From Lactiplantibacillus nangangensis (GTDB lineage: Bacteria; Bacillota; Bacilli; Lactobacillales; Lactobacillaceae), in the NCBI RefSeq assembly GCF_005405065.1, contig NZ_BJDI01000008.1:1-64000 (forward strand): a stretch of DNA of 64,000 bases. The letters run 5' to 3'. Made by a program: the position numbers and the translations under genes. The notes under the pieces are model-generated. The model was not told the origin of the DNA. It did not search any database and worked only from the letters and a program-made list of their open reading frames with translations. Position 1 is the stretch's first letter. Each line of letters begins with the position of its first letter. This document shows, in pieces, positions 44,336 to 52,759 of this stretch.

Positions 44336-46672
44336 TTAATTCTTAACTGCAGCCTGGTCTTTGACCCAGATTTGAAGCGCTGCAGATTTACTATACAAAA
44401 GCGTTTCTTCAGCGACGAGTTGTTGCTCGCGTAGCTGATAACTTGGGGCGTGATGGAGATCCGCTTTCGGCGGATTCGAAACGCCATTCATGACACCATC
44501 ATTTATTTTAACAAATCCGACCTCAAAAAACACCTGTATCATAAAAATAAGTAGATTTCGGTCTAAATGCAAGTGACCAGCGACCAACGCCAGTTGATGA
44601 TGAATATCAACATCATGTTGGCTCAGCGTGAACTTGTACAATTTCGCAAATTGATCACGGCTGGGCATGCCTGCCATGTAGATTGAATCACGTCGGTACA
44701 AATATAAGGTGAGCTGATTGAGTGGCAAGGCCGTCAACACTTGTGTAAAGTCAGCTAACGTATCTGGACAGTCAACGACAAACACTGGCTGATCAGCACT
44801 GATGGCGCTTAGATCCGTTGTTTGATCCGTGACCAGAATAGCTTGGGTCTGTGACCCCATAAAATCAGCCAACTGTTTCATCAGCTTTTGATGGAAGAAC
44901 AGATAGACGCCGGCAGTTCGAAATTGCTGGGCTGTCAAATGATGCGTTCGCGCATCGATTACCTGCGTGCCAGTCACGGCCAAATCTTTCACCATGATCT
45001 GAGGCTTCGTCCGCCCCTGCCAAGTATTCGAGCTCAGTTCACCAACGACTGCAACATCAGCAGGACTGGCTTCAATCGCGGGTGCAGCTGCCCCCATTGA
45101 AAAGGCGATCGCATCTAATTGCGTTTGACCATCCGTCAGTTGCAACTTTAAATGTTGGTGGTCACTCCCAATCGCCCGCACTTGTGGCACATTAGTGGGC
45201 TTGAGTTCAAACAACGGTGCCGGATTATCAGTCCCAAATGGCGCCAATTGTTGAATCGCCGCCAAGGTGTCCAGACTCGCATCTTTAATCGCCAACGCCC
45301 CGTCAATTGTCAGGGCTGGTTGTGCGTGCTCAGCGAGATGCTGCGTGCTCGCCACTGTCTCAAGGGCCGCTTTCAAGGTCGGCAATTGATCAGCCATCAC
45401 GGTTAAGCCAACCGCCATGTGATGTCCTCCGAAAGCCACTAATGACTCACGAACCGGATCGATGGCCGCAAAGAGGTTATAAGCTTCGACACTACGGCCA
45501 CTGCCCTTTAACCGACCATCTGTATCTTCGTTTAAGACCAACGTCGGCTTACCTGTACTTTCAACAATGCGACTTGCAACAATCCCTAAGACCCCTTCAT
45601 GCCAATCATGGCCCGTAATGACCAAAGTTTGACGGCTCTGATTATCAGCATTTTGGGCTTGTTGCAAAGCACTTGTCGCAATATCCCGCACTAAGCCTTG
45701 CCGTTTTTCGTTCAACTGATTGACCTGTGTTGCTAGTTCAGTCGCCCGTTCATCGTCAAAGGTCGTCAACAATTCGACACCACTCTGAGCGGATTGCAGA
45801 CGTCCCAACGCATTTAAACGTGGGGCAATTCCAAAACCGATACTCGTTTCATCCAATTTGTCAGCATCTAACCCCGCTGCTTTGATCAACGCAGCTAAAC
45901 CCGGTCGCGCCGTTTGACGTAAAACCGTTAAACCTAACGTGACAATGGTCCGATTTTCGGCCGTTAAACTGACCAAATCAGCAACAGTCCCAATCGCGGC
46001 CAAGTCCATTAAATCTTCTGGAACTTCTTCAAGGAGCGCAGTGGCGACTTTAAAAGCCACGCCTGCACCAGACAAGTCGCCGAAAGGATAATGGCCTTCT
46101 GGGTGACGCGGATGCACGATCGCATAAGCTTTCGGTAACACTGCCGGTAGCTCATGATGGTCAGTTACGACCACGTCCACACCTTGTGCCTGAACGGCGT
46201 CAATGACCGCATTCCCGGCGACCCCGTTATCAACCGTCACAAAAAGCTTGGTGCCAGCTGCAATCAAACGGTCAAAAGCGGCCTGGTTTGGGCCATAACC
46301 ATCCTTAAACCGATCTGGAATATAGTAGTTGACCTGCGCACCAATCTGGTCCAAAGTCTCATACATAATGGCGGTACTGGTCAAGCCATCGGCATCATAA
46401 TCCCCATAGACGGTAATTTGATCCCCGGCCATGACCGCCGCTTGAATCCGTTCAACAGCCCGTGCCATATCATGCATCGCTAACGGATCATTCAATGGCT
46501 GCTGATCCGCATGTAAAAAGGCCTCCGCAGCAGCGGTCGTCGTGAGTCCACGTTCAACTAACAACTTTGCCACTAAAGTTGGGACTGATAACGCTGTTGC
46601 TAAGGTTTCAACCGTCGCAGCTGAGGGTTCCGTTGCAGGACGTGTCACCCATTTTTTCTTGGCCGCTAACAT
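44336..46672 (-). CDS. recJ: Single-strand DNA exonuclease RecJ
   Basis: RecJ degrades single-stranded DNA 5' to 3' in recombination and mismatch or base-excision repair. The DHH phosphoesterase motifs are VYGDYDADGLTS (about residues 85-97) and VVVTDHHELP (about 168), followed by DLSGAGVAFK. The DHHA1 part carries a Gly-His-His motif (AFGGHHMAVGL). The C-terminal ~230 residues contain an OB-fold and the extra domain found in the Firmicute form. Length is 778. ATG at 46672 follows GAAAGGA. Confidence 0.95.
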   Translation of the reverse strand: MLAAKKKWVTRPATEPSAATVETLATALSVPTLVAKLLVERGLTTTAAAEAFLHADQQPLNDPLAMHDMARAVERIQAAVMAGDQITVYGDYDADGLTSTAIMYETLDQIGAQVNYYIPDRFKDGYGPNQAAFDRLIAAGTKLFVTVDNGVAGNAVIDAVQAQGVDVVVTDHHELPAVLPKAYAIVHPRHPEGHYPFGDLSGAGVAFKVATALLEEVPEDLMDLAAIGTVADLVSLTAENRTIVTLGLTVLRQTARPGLAALIKAAGLDADKLDETSIGFGIAPRLNALGRLQSAQSGVELLTTFDDERATELATQVNQLNEKRQGLVRDIATSALQQAQNADNQSRQTLVITGHDWHEGVLGIVASRIVESTGKPTLVLNEDTDGRLKGSGRSVEAYNLFAAIDPVRESLVAFGGHHMAVGLTVMADQLPTLKAALETVASTQHLAEHAQPALTIDGALAIKDASLDTLAAIQQLAPFGTDNPAPLFELKPTNVPQVRAIGSDHQHLKLQLTDGQTQLDAIAFSMGAAAPAIEASPADVAVVGELSSNTWQGRTKPQIMVKDLAVTGTQVIDARTHHLTAQQFRTAGVYLFFHQKLMKQLADFMGSQTQAILVTDQTTDLSAISADQPVFVVDCPDTLADFTQVLTALPLNQLTLYLYRRDSIYMAGMPSRDQFAKLYKFTLSQHDVDIHHQLALVAGHLHLDRNLLIFMIQVFFEVGFVKINDGVMNGVSNPPKADLHHAPSYQLREQQLVAEETLLYSKSAALQIWVKDQAAVKN

Positions 46673-46699
46673 GGCATCCTTCCTTTCTTAAACTCAGAT

Positions 46700-47044
46700 T
46701 TATTTAGTAGTGGTCGGTTCGACTGCTTTACCACGCGTTTGCTTGCCTTTATTATTCAAACGTAACGTTAAACTTTTGTTTTCAGCCGTTAACTTGTCGA
46801 TTTTTGCTTGCGCAGCTGCCATGGCTTCTTTATGAGCGTTCGCCGTTTTGACAGAATTGAAGGTTGCCATCAAAGCCGCAATCGCGACCCCTAGGATCAG
46901 CGTAATGACAATGACCAAAATCAATGGCCACTGTACCGTTGCGACCCCAAAGTTAACTGCCACTGAATCGACATTCAAGATGGCAAAGACCACAATAATT
47001 AACACAATTACTAACGCACTCACTAACCGCCATTGATTTTTCAT
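46700..47044 (-). CDS. LapA-domain membrane protein
   Basis: The 114-residue product has two membrane helices (about 8-28 and 38-62) linked by the motif NVDSVAVNFGVATVQWPL, the LapA/DUF1049 pattern, and then a coiled-coil tail (AAAQAKIDKLTAENKSL) ending in basic residues. In E. coli LapA works with LapB in envelope control; in Firmicutes the role is unknown. ATG at 47044 is used. It lies between recJ and an SDR gene in a run of same-strand genes from rnz to apt. Confidence 0.82.
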   Translation of the reverse strand: MKNQWRLVSALVIVLIIVVFAILNVDSVAVNFGVATVQWPLILVIVITLILGVAIAALMATFNSVKTANAHKEAMAAAQAKIDKLTAENKSLTLRLNNKGKQTRGKAVEPTTTK

Positions 47045-47059
47045 TTCAACGGCCCCCTT

Positions 47060-47851
47060 TTATTTAAAATTAAAAACTGTCCCAGCTAACCAATCGCCTA
47101 ATTTGGGGGCAACTTGATAGCCTAGATTGGCCGCCGCCATCAATCGTGGCCGATTAAGCTCACGATGATGGTGACCCACCTTACTCATGATCACTTCAGC
47201 AAATTTAACAGGATTCAGTGCTAACCAGCGAACTGAGTCCAAATAGTGCCCGGTTGGATCGGCCGTTTTAAAGAACGCCGTTTCAATTGGGCCGGGATTG
47301 ACCGTCATCACATTGATACCAGCCGGTTTGAGTTCCAACCGTAAGGCATTGTCGTAGGCAATCAACGCAGCCTTGGTTGCGGCATACACCGCCGACTTAG
47401 GGGTCGCAATCTTACCCGCGATTGAGGCAATGTTGACGATTTCCCCATGTTTCGCTGTTAGCATCCGTTGCGCGGCCAACTGACTCACGACCATCACACC
47501 TAAACTATTAACCCGCAGCATTTTTGCCATCGTCGCAACATCGATCTCGACCGCCGGGGCTAAATAACCGAAGCCCGCGGCATTGATCACTAGATCTAGC
47601 CGACCGAATAAGGCATCAATTTGCGCGAACAACCCATCAATTTCACTCACTCGGCCGAGGTCGCAGCGAATCGCCACGGCTTGAGCTTTAGATAACAAAC
47701 GACACTGATCGGCGACGCTGCTAAGTTGAGCTTGTCGTCGTGCCGCTAAAACCAAGTTGGCCCCTCGCGCCGCTGCGGCATAAGCCAGCTGCTCACCTAG
47801 GCCACTGGATGCGCCAGTCACTAGAACCGTTTGCCCAGTCAAATCACCCAT
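47060..47851 (-). CDS. Short-chain dehydrogenase/reductase
   Basis: The 263-residue product is a classical SDR: cofactor motif GASSGLGEQLAYA at about 12, NAAG (about 87), the catalytic Ser in NIASIAGK (about 140) and YAATK with catalytic Tyr and Lys (about 155-159). It resembles the DltE/YqjQ-like group found next to rnz in Bacillus. Substrate is unknown. ATG at 47851 is preferred because AGGTG lies 6 bases upstream; the GTG three codons earlier directly follows the rnz stop. Confidence 0.88.
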   Translation of the reverse strand: MGDLTGQTVLVTGASSGLGEQLAYAAAARGANLVLAARRQAQLSSVADQCRLLSKAQAVAIRCDLGRVSEIDGLFAQIDALFGRLDLVINAAGFGYLAPAVEIDVATMAKMLRVNSLGVMVVSQLAAQRMLTAKHGEIVNIASIAGKIATPKSAVYAATKAALIAYDNALRLELKPAGINVMTVNPGPIETAFFKTADPTGHYLDSVRWLALNPVKFAEVIMSKVGHHHRELNRPRLMAAANLGYQVAPKLGDWLAGTVFNFK

Positions 47852-47860
47852 TTCAATCAC

Positions 47861-48796
47861 CTAAGCTTTCTCAGTTAATGGGACCTCAATCAAATCAAAG
47901 TCACGAACGACCTTGGTCTTTTTAAAAACTTGTTGCGCTTGTTTTTGCAATTCTTTTGATAACTTACCCGTATAACGCGCCGAAATATGCGTCAATAGTA
48001 ATTGATGCACGCCGGCTTTTTTCGCCACTTGGGCCGCTTGCGTACTCGTTGAATGATAATAATTATGTGCCAGTTTGCCCTCATCTTTACCAAAGGTACT
48101 TTCATGCACTAGCACCGTCGCATTTTGAGCCAAGCTGACCGCATTAGGCGTCTGCCGGGTGTCGCCAAGAATTGTGACGATGCGACCGGGTTGCGGTGCC
48201 GCAATGAAGTCTTGCCCATTGATTGTGCGACCATCTGGCAAGGTCACTGTCTGACCGGCTTTTAACTGACCATAAACTGGCCCACTTGGAATCTGCATGG
48301 CTTTGAGCTTGGCCACTTGGAGTTCACCGGGATGGGCCGCTTCCTCGACCCGATAGCCGACACACTCGATCCGATGCTCAAGATGTTGAAATGAAACCTT
48401 GAATGTCGCATCTTCAAAAATCACCCCATCGTCACCGAGTTCAACAAAGTTGAGTGGATACGATAGTCGCGTCCCAGACACCCGTAATGAGGTCTTCACA
48501 AAATCCTTCACCCCAACGGGACCATAAATGGTCAGTGGTTCTTCGCCACCTTGAAACGATCGCGAACTCAAAAAGCCCGGCAACCCAAAAATATGATCAC
48601 CATGGAGATGGGTGATAAAAATTTTAGTGATTTTGCGTGGCTTTAAGGTCGTCCGCAAGATTTGATGTTGGGTCCCTTCGCCCACATCAAAGAGCCAGAC
48701 TTCATTACGTTCATCTAGCAAACGCAATGCCGTGCTAGTCACATTTCGAAATTTACCCGGCGAACCGGCACCGGTACCTAGAAATTCTAATTGCAT
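47861..48796 (-). CDS. rnz: Ribonuclease Z
   Basis: RNase Z cuts precursor tRNAs that lack an encoded CCA at the discriminator base. Family features: [16 protein letters not shown] at the start, the zinc motif [13 protein letters not shown] (about 62-73), GDTRQ (about 210) and the C-terminal LLTHISARY zinc ligand. The Gly/Pro/Lys-rich arm that binds tRNA is at about 150-205. Length is 311. It matches the tRNA-Ser gene in this window, which lacks CCA. It opens the rnz-SDR-lapA-recJ-apt unit. Confidence 0.95.
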   Translation of the reverse strand: MQLEFLGTGAGSPGKFRNVTSTALRLLDERNEVWLFDVGEGTQHQILRTTLKPRKITKIFITHLHGDHIFGLPGFLSSRSFQGGEEPLTIYGPVGVKDFVKTSLRVSGTRLSYPLNFVELGDDGVIFEDATFKVSFQHLEHRIECVGYRVEEAAHPGELQVAKLKAMQIPSGPVYGQLKAGQTVTLPDGRTINGQDFIAAPQPGRIVTILGDTRQTPNAVSLAQNATVLVHESTFGKDEGKLAHNYYHSTSTQAAQVAKKAGVHQLLLTHISARYTGKLSKELQKQAQQVFKKTKVVRDFDLIEVPLTEKA

Positions 48797-48831
48797 GTTA
48801 TGTTCGTCCTTATCTGTACAGTCTGCTAATT

Positions 48832-48860
48832 ATTTTACCGAAGATAATGATAATTAACAA
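48832..48860 (-). promoter_or_regulatory. Promoter of the rnz operon
   Basis: On the minus strand TTGTTA, a 17-base spacer and TAAAAT. Confidence 0.65.
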
Positions 48861-48870
48861 CGATTAGTCT

Positions 48871-48899
48871 TTGTTTTTGCACTCACACTATTGTATCAT
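48871..48899 (+). promoter_or_regulatory. Promoter of the small gene at 48942
   Basis: TTGTTT, a 17-base spacer and TATCAT, 43 bases before the start codon. Confidence 0.5.
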
Positions 48900-48941
48900 T
48901 TCAAGCAGTAATAACGATAACGAATTATTGGAGGCCTCCCT

Positions 48942-49223
48942 ATGCGACTCATTGATTTCAACCTCTCAACCGCCGACCTTGACCGACAGTTGCCACTCTT
49001 TTGGGAACACGATCATGACCGGCTACCGATTATTGCGTTGACCCTCACACAACAGCGCTTGGTCCTCACACTCAAAGCGAATACCAAACCAATGACCTTA
49101 GACCAATTTTCTGCCCGCACACGGCAAGTCAATGGCCCCACTGAGCTATTTGTCCTCACCGGTGACGGTGTCGTCCCATTGTTTGGCTACCGACTCAGTG
49201 ATGGCCAACTGCTACTGGGCTAA
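48942..49223 (+). CDS. Small protein of unknown function
   Basis: Not recognised. The 93-residue product has no signal peptide or membrane helix and alternates short beta-like stretches (IIALTLTQQRLVLTL, ELFVLTGDG) with charged turns. ATG at 48942 has GGAGG 7-8 bases upstream and a bidirectional terminator follows, so it is likely a real single-gene unit. It lies between rnz and obgE, pointing toward obgE. Confidence 0.68.
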   Translation: MRLIDFNLSTADLDRQLPLFWEHDHDRLPIIALTLTQQRLVLTLKANTKPMTLDQFSARTRQVNGPTELFVLTGDGVVPLFGYRLSDGQLLLG

Positions 49224-49243
49224 TCACTTATCCCAGCGCCCAT

Positions 49244-49283
49244 AAAAGGGCCTGTAATTACTGACGCAATTACAGGCCCTTTT
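49244..49283. terminator. Bidirectional terminator
   Basis: The perfect 16-bp stem AAAAGGGCCTGTAATT/AATTACAGGCCCTTTT with an 8-base loop. It serves the small gene and obgE. Confidence 0.94.
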
Positions 49284-49314
49284 AGCTTCAATGAAACTTT
49301 TTAAACCAGTTCGC

Positions 49315-50610
49315 TTAATCCATGAACTGGAATTGATAATCTAAGATTTGAATCGTATCGTCGTTCTTAGCACCGGCGGCACGTAACGCATCATCGATCC
49401 CCATCCCACGTAATTGACGAGCAAAGCGCATGACACTTTCTTCGTGCTCCAAGTTGGTCATCTTAAATAAGCGTTCCAACTTTTCACCAGACAAGACGAA
49501 CAACCCTGGTTCTGGATTGTCGACCGTGAAGTCTTGCGTCACGTCACTATTGTAGTCACGATGTTCAACGTCATCAACACCCTTAACTGGGAATTGTGGT
49601 GTCGTATCGAGCAAGTTCGCCGTTTGCGCAAGCAAGGCCTTGATTCCTTGTTGCGTAATCGATGAGATTGGATAGATGGCTGGTACCTCTGCCAATGTGT
49701 GATCCGTCTTTAATTTCGCTTCAAACTTCGCTAAATTATCGGCAGCATCCGGCATGTCCATCTTAGTTGCAACGACGATCTGGGGCCGTTTCAACAGTTC
49801 TGGATCATAGCTTGTCAATTCATGGTTGATCTTCAAATAATCTTCAAACGGATCATTTTCTTCAACACCACTCATATCAATCAGATGCAAGATAACCCGC
49901 GTCCGCTCAATATGGCGCAAGAATTGAATTCCCAAGCCAACCCCGTTCGCAGCGCCTTCAATTAATCCCGGCAAATCCGCCATGACGAAATCACGGCCGT
50001 CATCCAGCCGCACCATCCCAAGATTAGGGACCAAAGTCGTAAAGTGATACGCCGCGATCTTAGGCTTAGCACTCGTAACGACTGACAGCAAAGTTGACTT
50101 ACCCACGGATGGGAACCCAACTAAGCCAACATCCGCCAAAACTTTTAATTCCATTCGAATCGTCAATTCGTCCCCAGGTTCACCGTTTTCAGCAATTTCT
50201 GGCGCCGGATTTTTAGGACTGGCAAAGTGAATATTGCCACGACCGCCACGGCCGCCTTTAGCAATGACGAGTTTCTGATCCTTATCGACAATATCACCAA
50301 TAATCTTGCCGGTATTGAAATCGGTCACGACGGTGCCAAGTGGGACTTTGATAATCGTATTGCTGGCAGAACGACCAGTCATTTGCTTGATCATCCCATT
50401 GCCGCCATTGTCCGCCTTGAATTTACGCGTATAACGAAAATCCATTAACGTCCGCAAACCTTCATCTGCTTCCACGATCACACTCCCACCGCGGCCACCA
50501 TCACCACCAGCTGGGCCACCATTGGGCACAAATTTTTCGCGCCGAAATGCGACCATGCCGTTACCACCGTTACCGGCTTTTACATCTACCTTGACTTGAT
50601 CTACAAACAT
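49315..50610 (-). CDS. obgE: GTPase Obg (CgtA)
   Basis: Obg is an essential GTPase of late 50S assembly and stress signalling. The Gly-rich Obg fold occupies about 1-158 ([19 protein letters not shown]). The G domain follows, with [11 protein letters not shown] (G1, about 167), [12 protein letters not shown] (G3) and ATKMDMPDA (G4). The last ~85 residues form the OCT domain found in Firmicutes. Length is 431. ATG at 50610 follows CAGGAG. A TTGACG-17-TATACT promoter lies upstream. Confidence 0.97.
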   Translation of the reverse strand: MFVDQVKVDVKAGNGGNGMVAFRREKFVPNGGPAGGDGGRGGSVIVEADEGLRTLMDFRYTRKFKADNGGNGMIKQMTGRSASNTIIKVPLGTVVTDFNTGKIIGDIVDKDQKLVIAKGGRGGRGNIHFASPKNPAPEIAENGEPGDELTIRMELKVLADVGLVGFPSVGKSTLLSVVTSAKPKIAAYHFTTLVPNLGMVRLDDGRDFVMADLPGLIEGAANGVGLGIQFLRHIERTRVILHLIDMSGVEENDPFEDYLKINHELTSYDPELLKRPQIVVATKMDMPDAADNLAKFEAKLKTDHTLAEVPAIYPISSITQQGIKALLAQTANLLDTTPQFPVKGVDDVEHRDYNSDVTQDFTVDNPEPGLFVLSGEKLERLFKMTNLEHEESVMRFARQLRGMGIDDALRAAGAKNDDTIQILDYQFQFMD

Positions 50611-50679
50611 GTTTTTCTCCTGTTTCTTCTATATTATTTATCTACGAAATGACTCCGTGCGAAATTAGATACCTGACCT

Positions 50680-50708
50680 AGTATACAAATGTTCGCGCCC
50701 GCCGTCAA
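50680..50708 (-). promoter_or_regulatory. obgE promoter with LexA-box-like spacer
   Basis: On the minus strand TTGACG (50708-50703), a 17-base spacer and TATACT (50685-50680). The spacer contains CGAACATTTGT, identical to eleven bases of the lexA operator, but the right half-site is lost. Confidence 0.75.
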
Positions 50709-51011
50709 AGTATCCGCGTTAGTTGGTCGGATTCAAAATTTAGCGGTTGGCGATTCCCGTTTTTCTGCCACCACTGACGGCCACAGTTTAGCGACGGCTT
50801 AAGCGGTTTCAATCATCAGATCGCAGAAATTCGTCCTTTTACGACGATGATTGACCACTATAACTTATGAGACTTCCGGAAAAGCCATCTTTTCAGCACT
50901 CTCTCCCACAACTCAAACAGTGGTCGACCCCTTTCCATAGCGGTTGTTCACCGTAAAATGACTGGTCAATGACGGGTTGTGAATTATTTTGACGTTTTTT
51001 GAAGGTTTTTG
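50709..51011. other. Intergenic region between obgE and fruR
   Basis: About 300 bases without an open frame of note on either strand, beyond the two promoters at its ends. Close to fruR it has a T/G-rich run with repeated TTTTGA- and TTTTTG-like words that could be part of a regulator site. No RNA gene or hairpin was recognised. Confidence 0.6.
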
Positions 51012-51040
51012 TTGTGTTTTGATAGGTGAGCGTGTATATT
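51012..51040 (+). promoter_or_regulatory. fru operon promoter
   Basis: TTGTGT, a 17-base spacer and TATATT end 22 bases before the fruR start codon. Confidence 0.7.
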
Positions 51041-51061
51041 AGTCGTTGGAGGGATTTGAAA

Positions 51062-51817
51062 GTGCTTACAGAAGAACGTCAACAATACATTTTAAATACG
51101 ATCCGTTTCAAAGGCATTATTAAAATCAAGGACATTTGTTCAGAAACCAATTGTTCCGAATCCACGGCTCGCCGGGATCTCCAACAACTGGAAGAACAGG
51201 GTGACTTATTGCGCGTCCATGGTGGCGCTAAATATATGAACTCGCTCCAAGAAGAACCGGCCATGAACGATAAGGTTTCACGTAATGTGGACGCTAAAGA
51301 CCGCATTGCCCAGCAAGCTGTGGCTAATATTCAGGTTGATGATGTGATTTATTTGGACGCCGGAACTTCGACGCTCGCGATGATTCATCATTTAAATCCC
51401 AGTTATAACTTGCGCGTCGTGACGAACGGGGTCGTCCATGCTTCCGCCTTGGCGGACATGGGCATCAAGACCTACTTGCTTGGTGGTAACCTCAAAGGCA
51501 TCACTAAAGCCGTCATCGGTCCTGAAGCCGTCAAATCGTTACAAGAATACCGATTCAATAAGGTCTTTCTCGGAATCAACGGCGTCCACCTGAAGTTTGG
51601 CTTGACGACCCCCGATCCCGACGAAGCAATCGTTAAAAAAACCGCAATCGCCCAGAGTGAAGAAGCCTTCATTCTGGTTGACAATACTAAGTTCGACCAT
51701 GTTTCCTTTGCACGTGTCGGTGATCTCGCCAGTGCGACGATCATTACCGACCAACTGATGCCAAAGTTGGCTGAACAGTACCAACCATTAACCACTATCC
51801 AGGAGGTCAAATCATGA
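51062..51817 (+). CDS. fruR: DeoR-family regulator FruR
   Basis: Controls the fructose operon in response to phosphorylated sugar. The N-terminal winged helix (about 1-55) shows ERQQYILNTIRFKGIIKI and SESTARRDLQQLEEQG, the DeoR pattern, then HGGAKY. The C-terminal sugar-phosphate sensor has DAGTSTLAMIHHL and TNGVVHASAL. The product is 251 residues, started at GTG 51062 with GGAGG 9 bases upstream; the longer frame starts in the promoter. It overlaps fruK by 4 bases, so the operon is translationally coupled. Confidence 0.93.
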   Translation: MLTEERQQYILNTIRFKGIIKIKDICSETNCSESTARRDLQQLEEQGDLLRVHGGAKYMNSLQEEPAMNDKVSRNVDAKDRIAQQAVANIQVDDVIYLDAGTSTLAMIHHLNPSYNLRVVTNGVVHASALADMGIKTYLLGGNLKGITKAVIGPEAVKSLQEYRFNKVFLGINGVHLKFGLTTPDPDEAIVKKTAIAQSEEAFILVDNTKFDHVSFARVGDLASATIITDQLMPKLAEQYQPLTTIQEVKS

Positions 51818-52731
51818 TTTACACCATTACTGTTAACCCGTCGATCGACTACGTGGTTCAACTACCACACATGACACTCGGCAGCGTTAACCGCCTGGCC
51901 CACACCGCCAAATTACCTGGTGGCAAAGGCATCAATGTTTCACAAATTTTAAATGATCTCAATCAACCTAATCGCGCACTTGGTTTCATTGGTGGCTTTA
52001 CTGGCACCTTTATCAGTGAAGCATTGAAAGCCAAGGGTCTTGATTGTCACTTCACCAAGATTGCTGATGACACTCGCATCAACGTTAAAATTCACGCCGA
52101 TGAAGAAACGGAATTGAACGGGGCTGGTCCGGACATTACGAGTCTTGAAGTTGACCAGTTCTATGAAGAATTGTCGCATTTAACCGCCGATGACGTGGTG
52201 GTCATGTCTGGGAGCTTAGCACCTAGCCTGCCAGATACGTTCTATTACGATATCATTCAAAAAGCCAAAGCGGCCGGTGCCAACTTCGTCATCGATACGA
52301 CTGGTGAGGCGTTGAAGAAGACCTTGCCAAGCCAACCATTAGTGGTCAAACCAAATAATCATGAATTAGCTGATTATTATCACACCACTTTCAACAGCCA
52401 AGCCGACATCATTGCCGCTGGGAAACGGATGCTGAAAGAAGGCGCCCAACATGTGTTGATTTCAATGGCTGGCGATGGTGGCCTGCTGATCACCCCTGAT
52501 CACGTTTACTTCAGCCCCGCACCTAAGGGTCACGTCATCAATTCCGTTGGGGCTGGTGATTCAATGATTGGTGGCTTCGTGGGGACTTTTGCAAAGACAC
52601 ACGACGCTGTTGAAAGCTTTCGTTACGGCTTAGCCTGTGGTTCCGCGACCGCCTTCTCTGAAGATATCGCGACCCGCGCTAAGATCGACGAAATCTTACC
52701 ATTAATCAAAATTGAAACTGTAACTAAGTAG
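51814..52731 (+). CDS. fruK: 1-phosphofructokinase
   Basis: FruK phosphorylates fructose 1-phosphate, made by FruA, to fructose 1,6-bisphosphate for glycolysis. PfkB-family marks: TVNPSIDYVV at the N-terminus, KLPGGKGINVSQIL for substrate binding and NSVGAGDSMIGGF near residue 249 with the catalytic Asp. Length is 305. The start overlaps fruR (ATGA). fruA follows 28 bases later. Confidence 0.95.
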   Translation: MIYTITVNPSIDYVVQLPHMTLGSVNRLAHTAKLPGGKGINVSQILNDLNQPNRALGFIGGFTGTFISEALKAKGLDCHFTKIADDTRINVKIHADEETELNGAGPDITSLEVDQFYEELSHLTADDVVVMSGSLAPSLPDTFYYDIIQKAKAAGANFVIDTTGEALKKTLPSQPLVVKPNNHELADYYHTTFNSQADIIAAGKRMLKEGAQHVLISMAGDGGLLITPDHVYFSPAPKGHVINSVGAGDSMIGGFVGTFAKTHDAVESFRYGLACGSATAFSEDIATRAKIDEILPLIKIETVTK

Positions 52732-52759
52732 TTGCTTTAGAAAGGACTGTTACACACAC

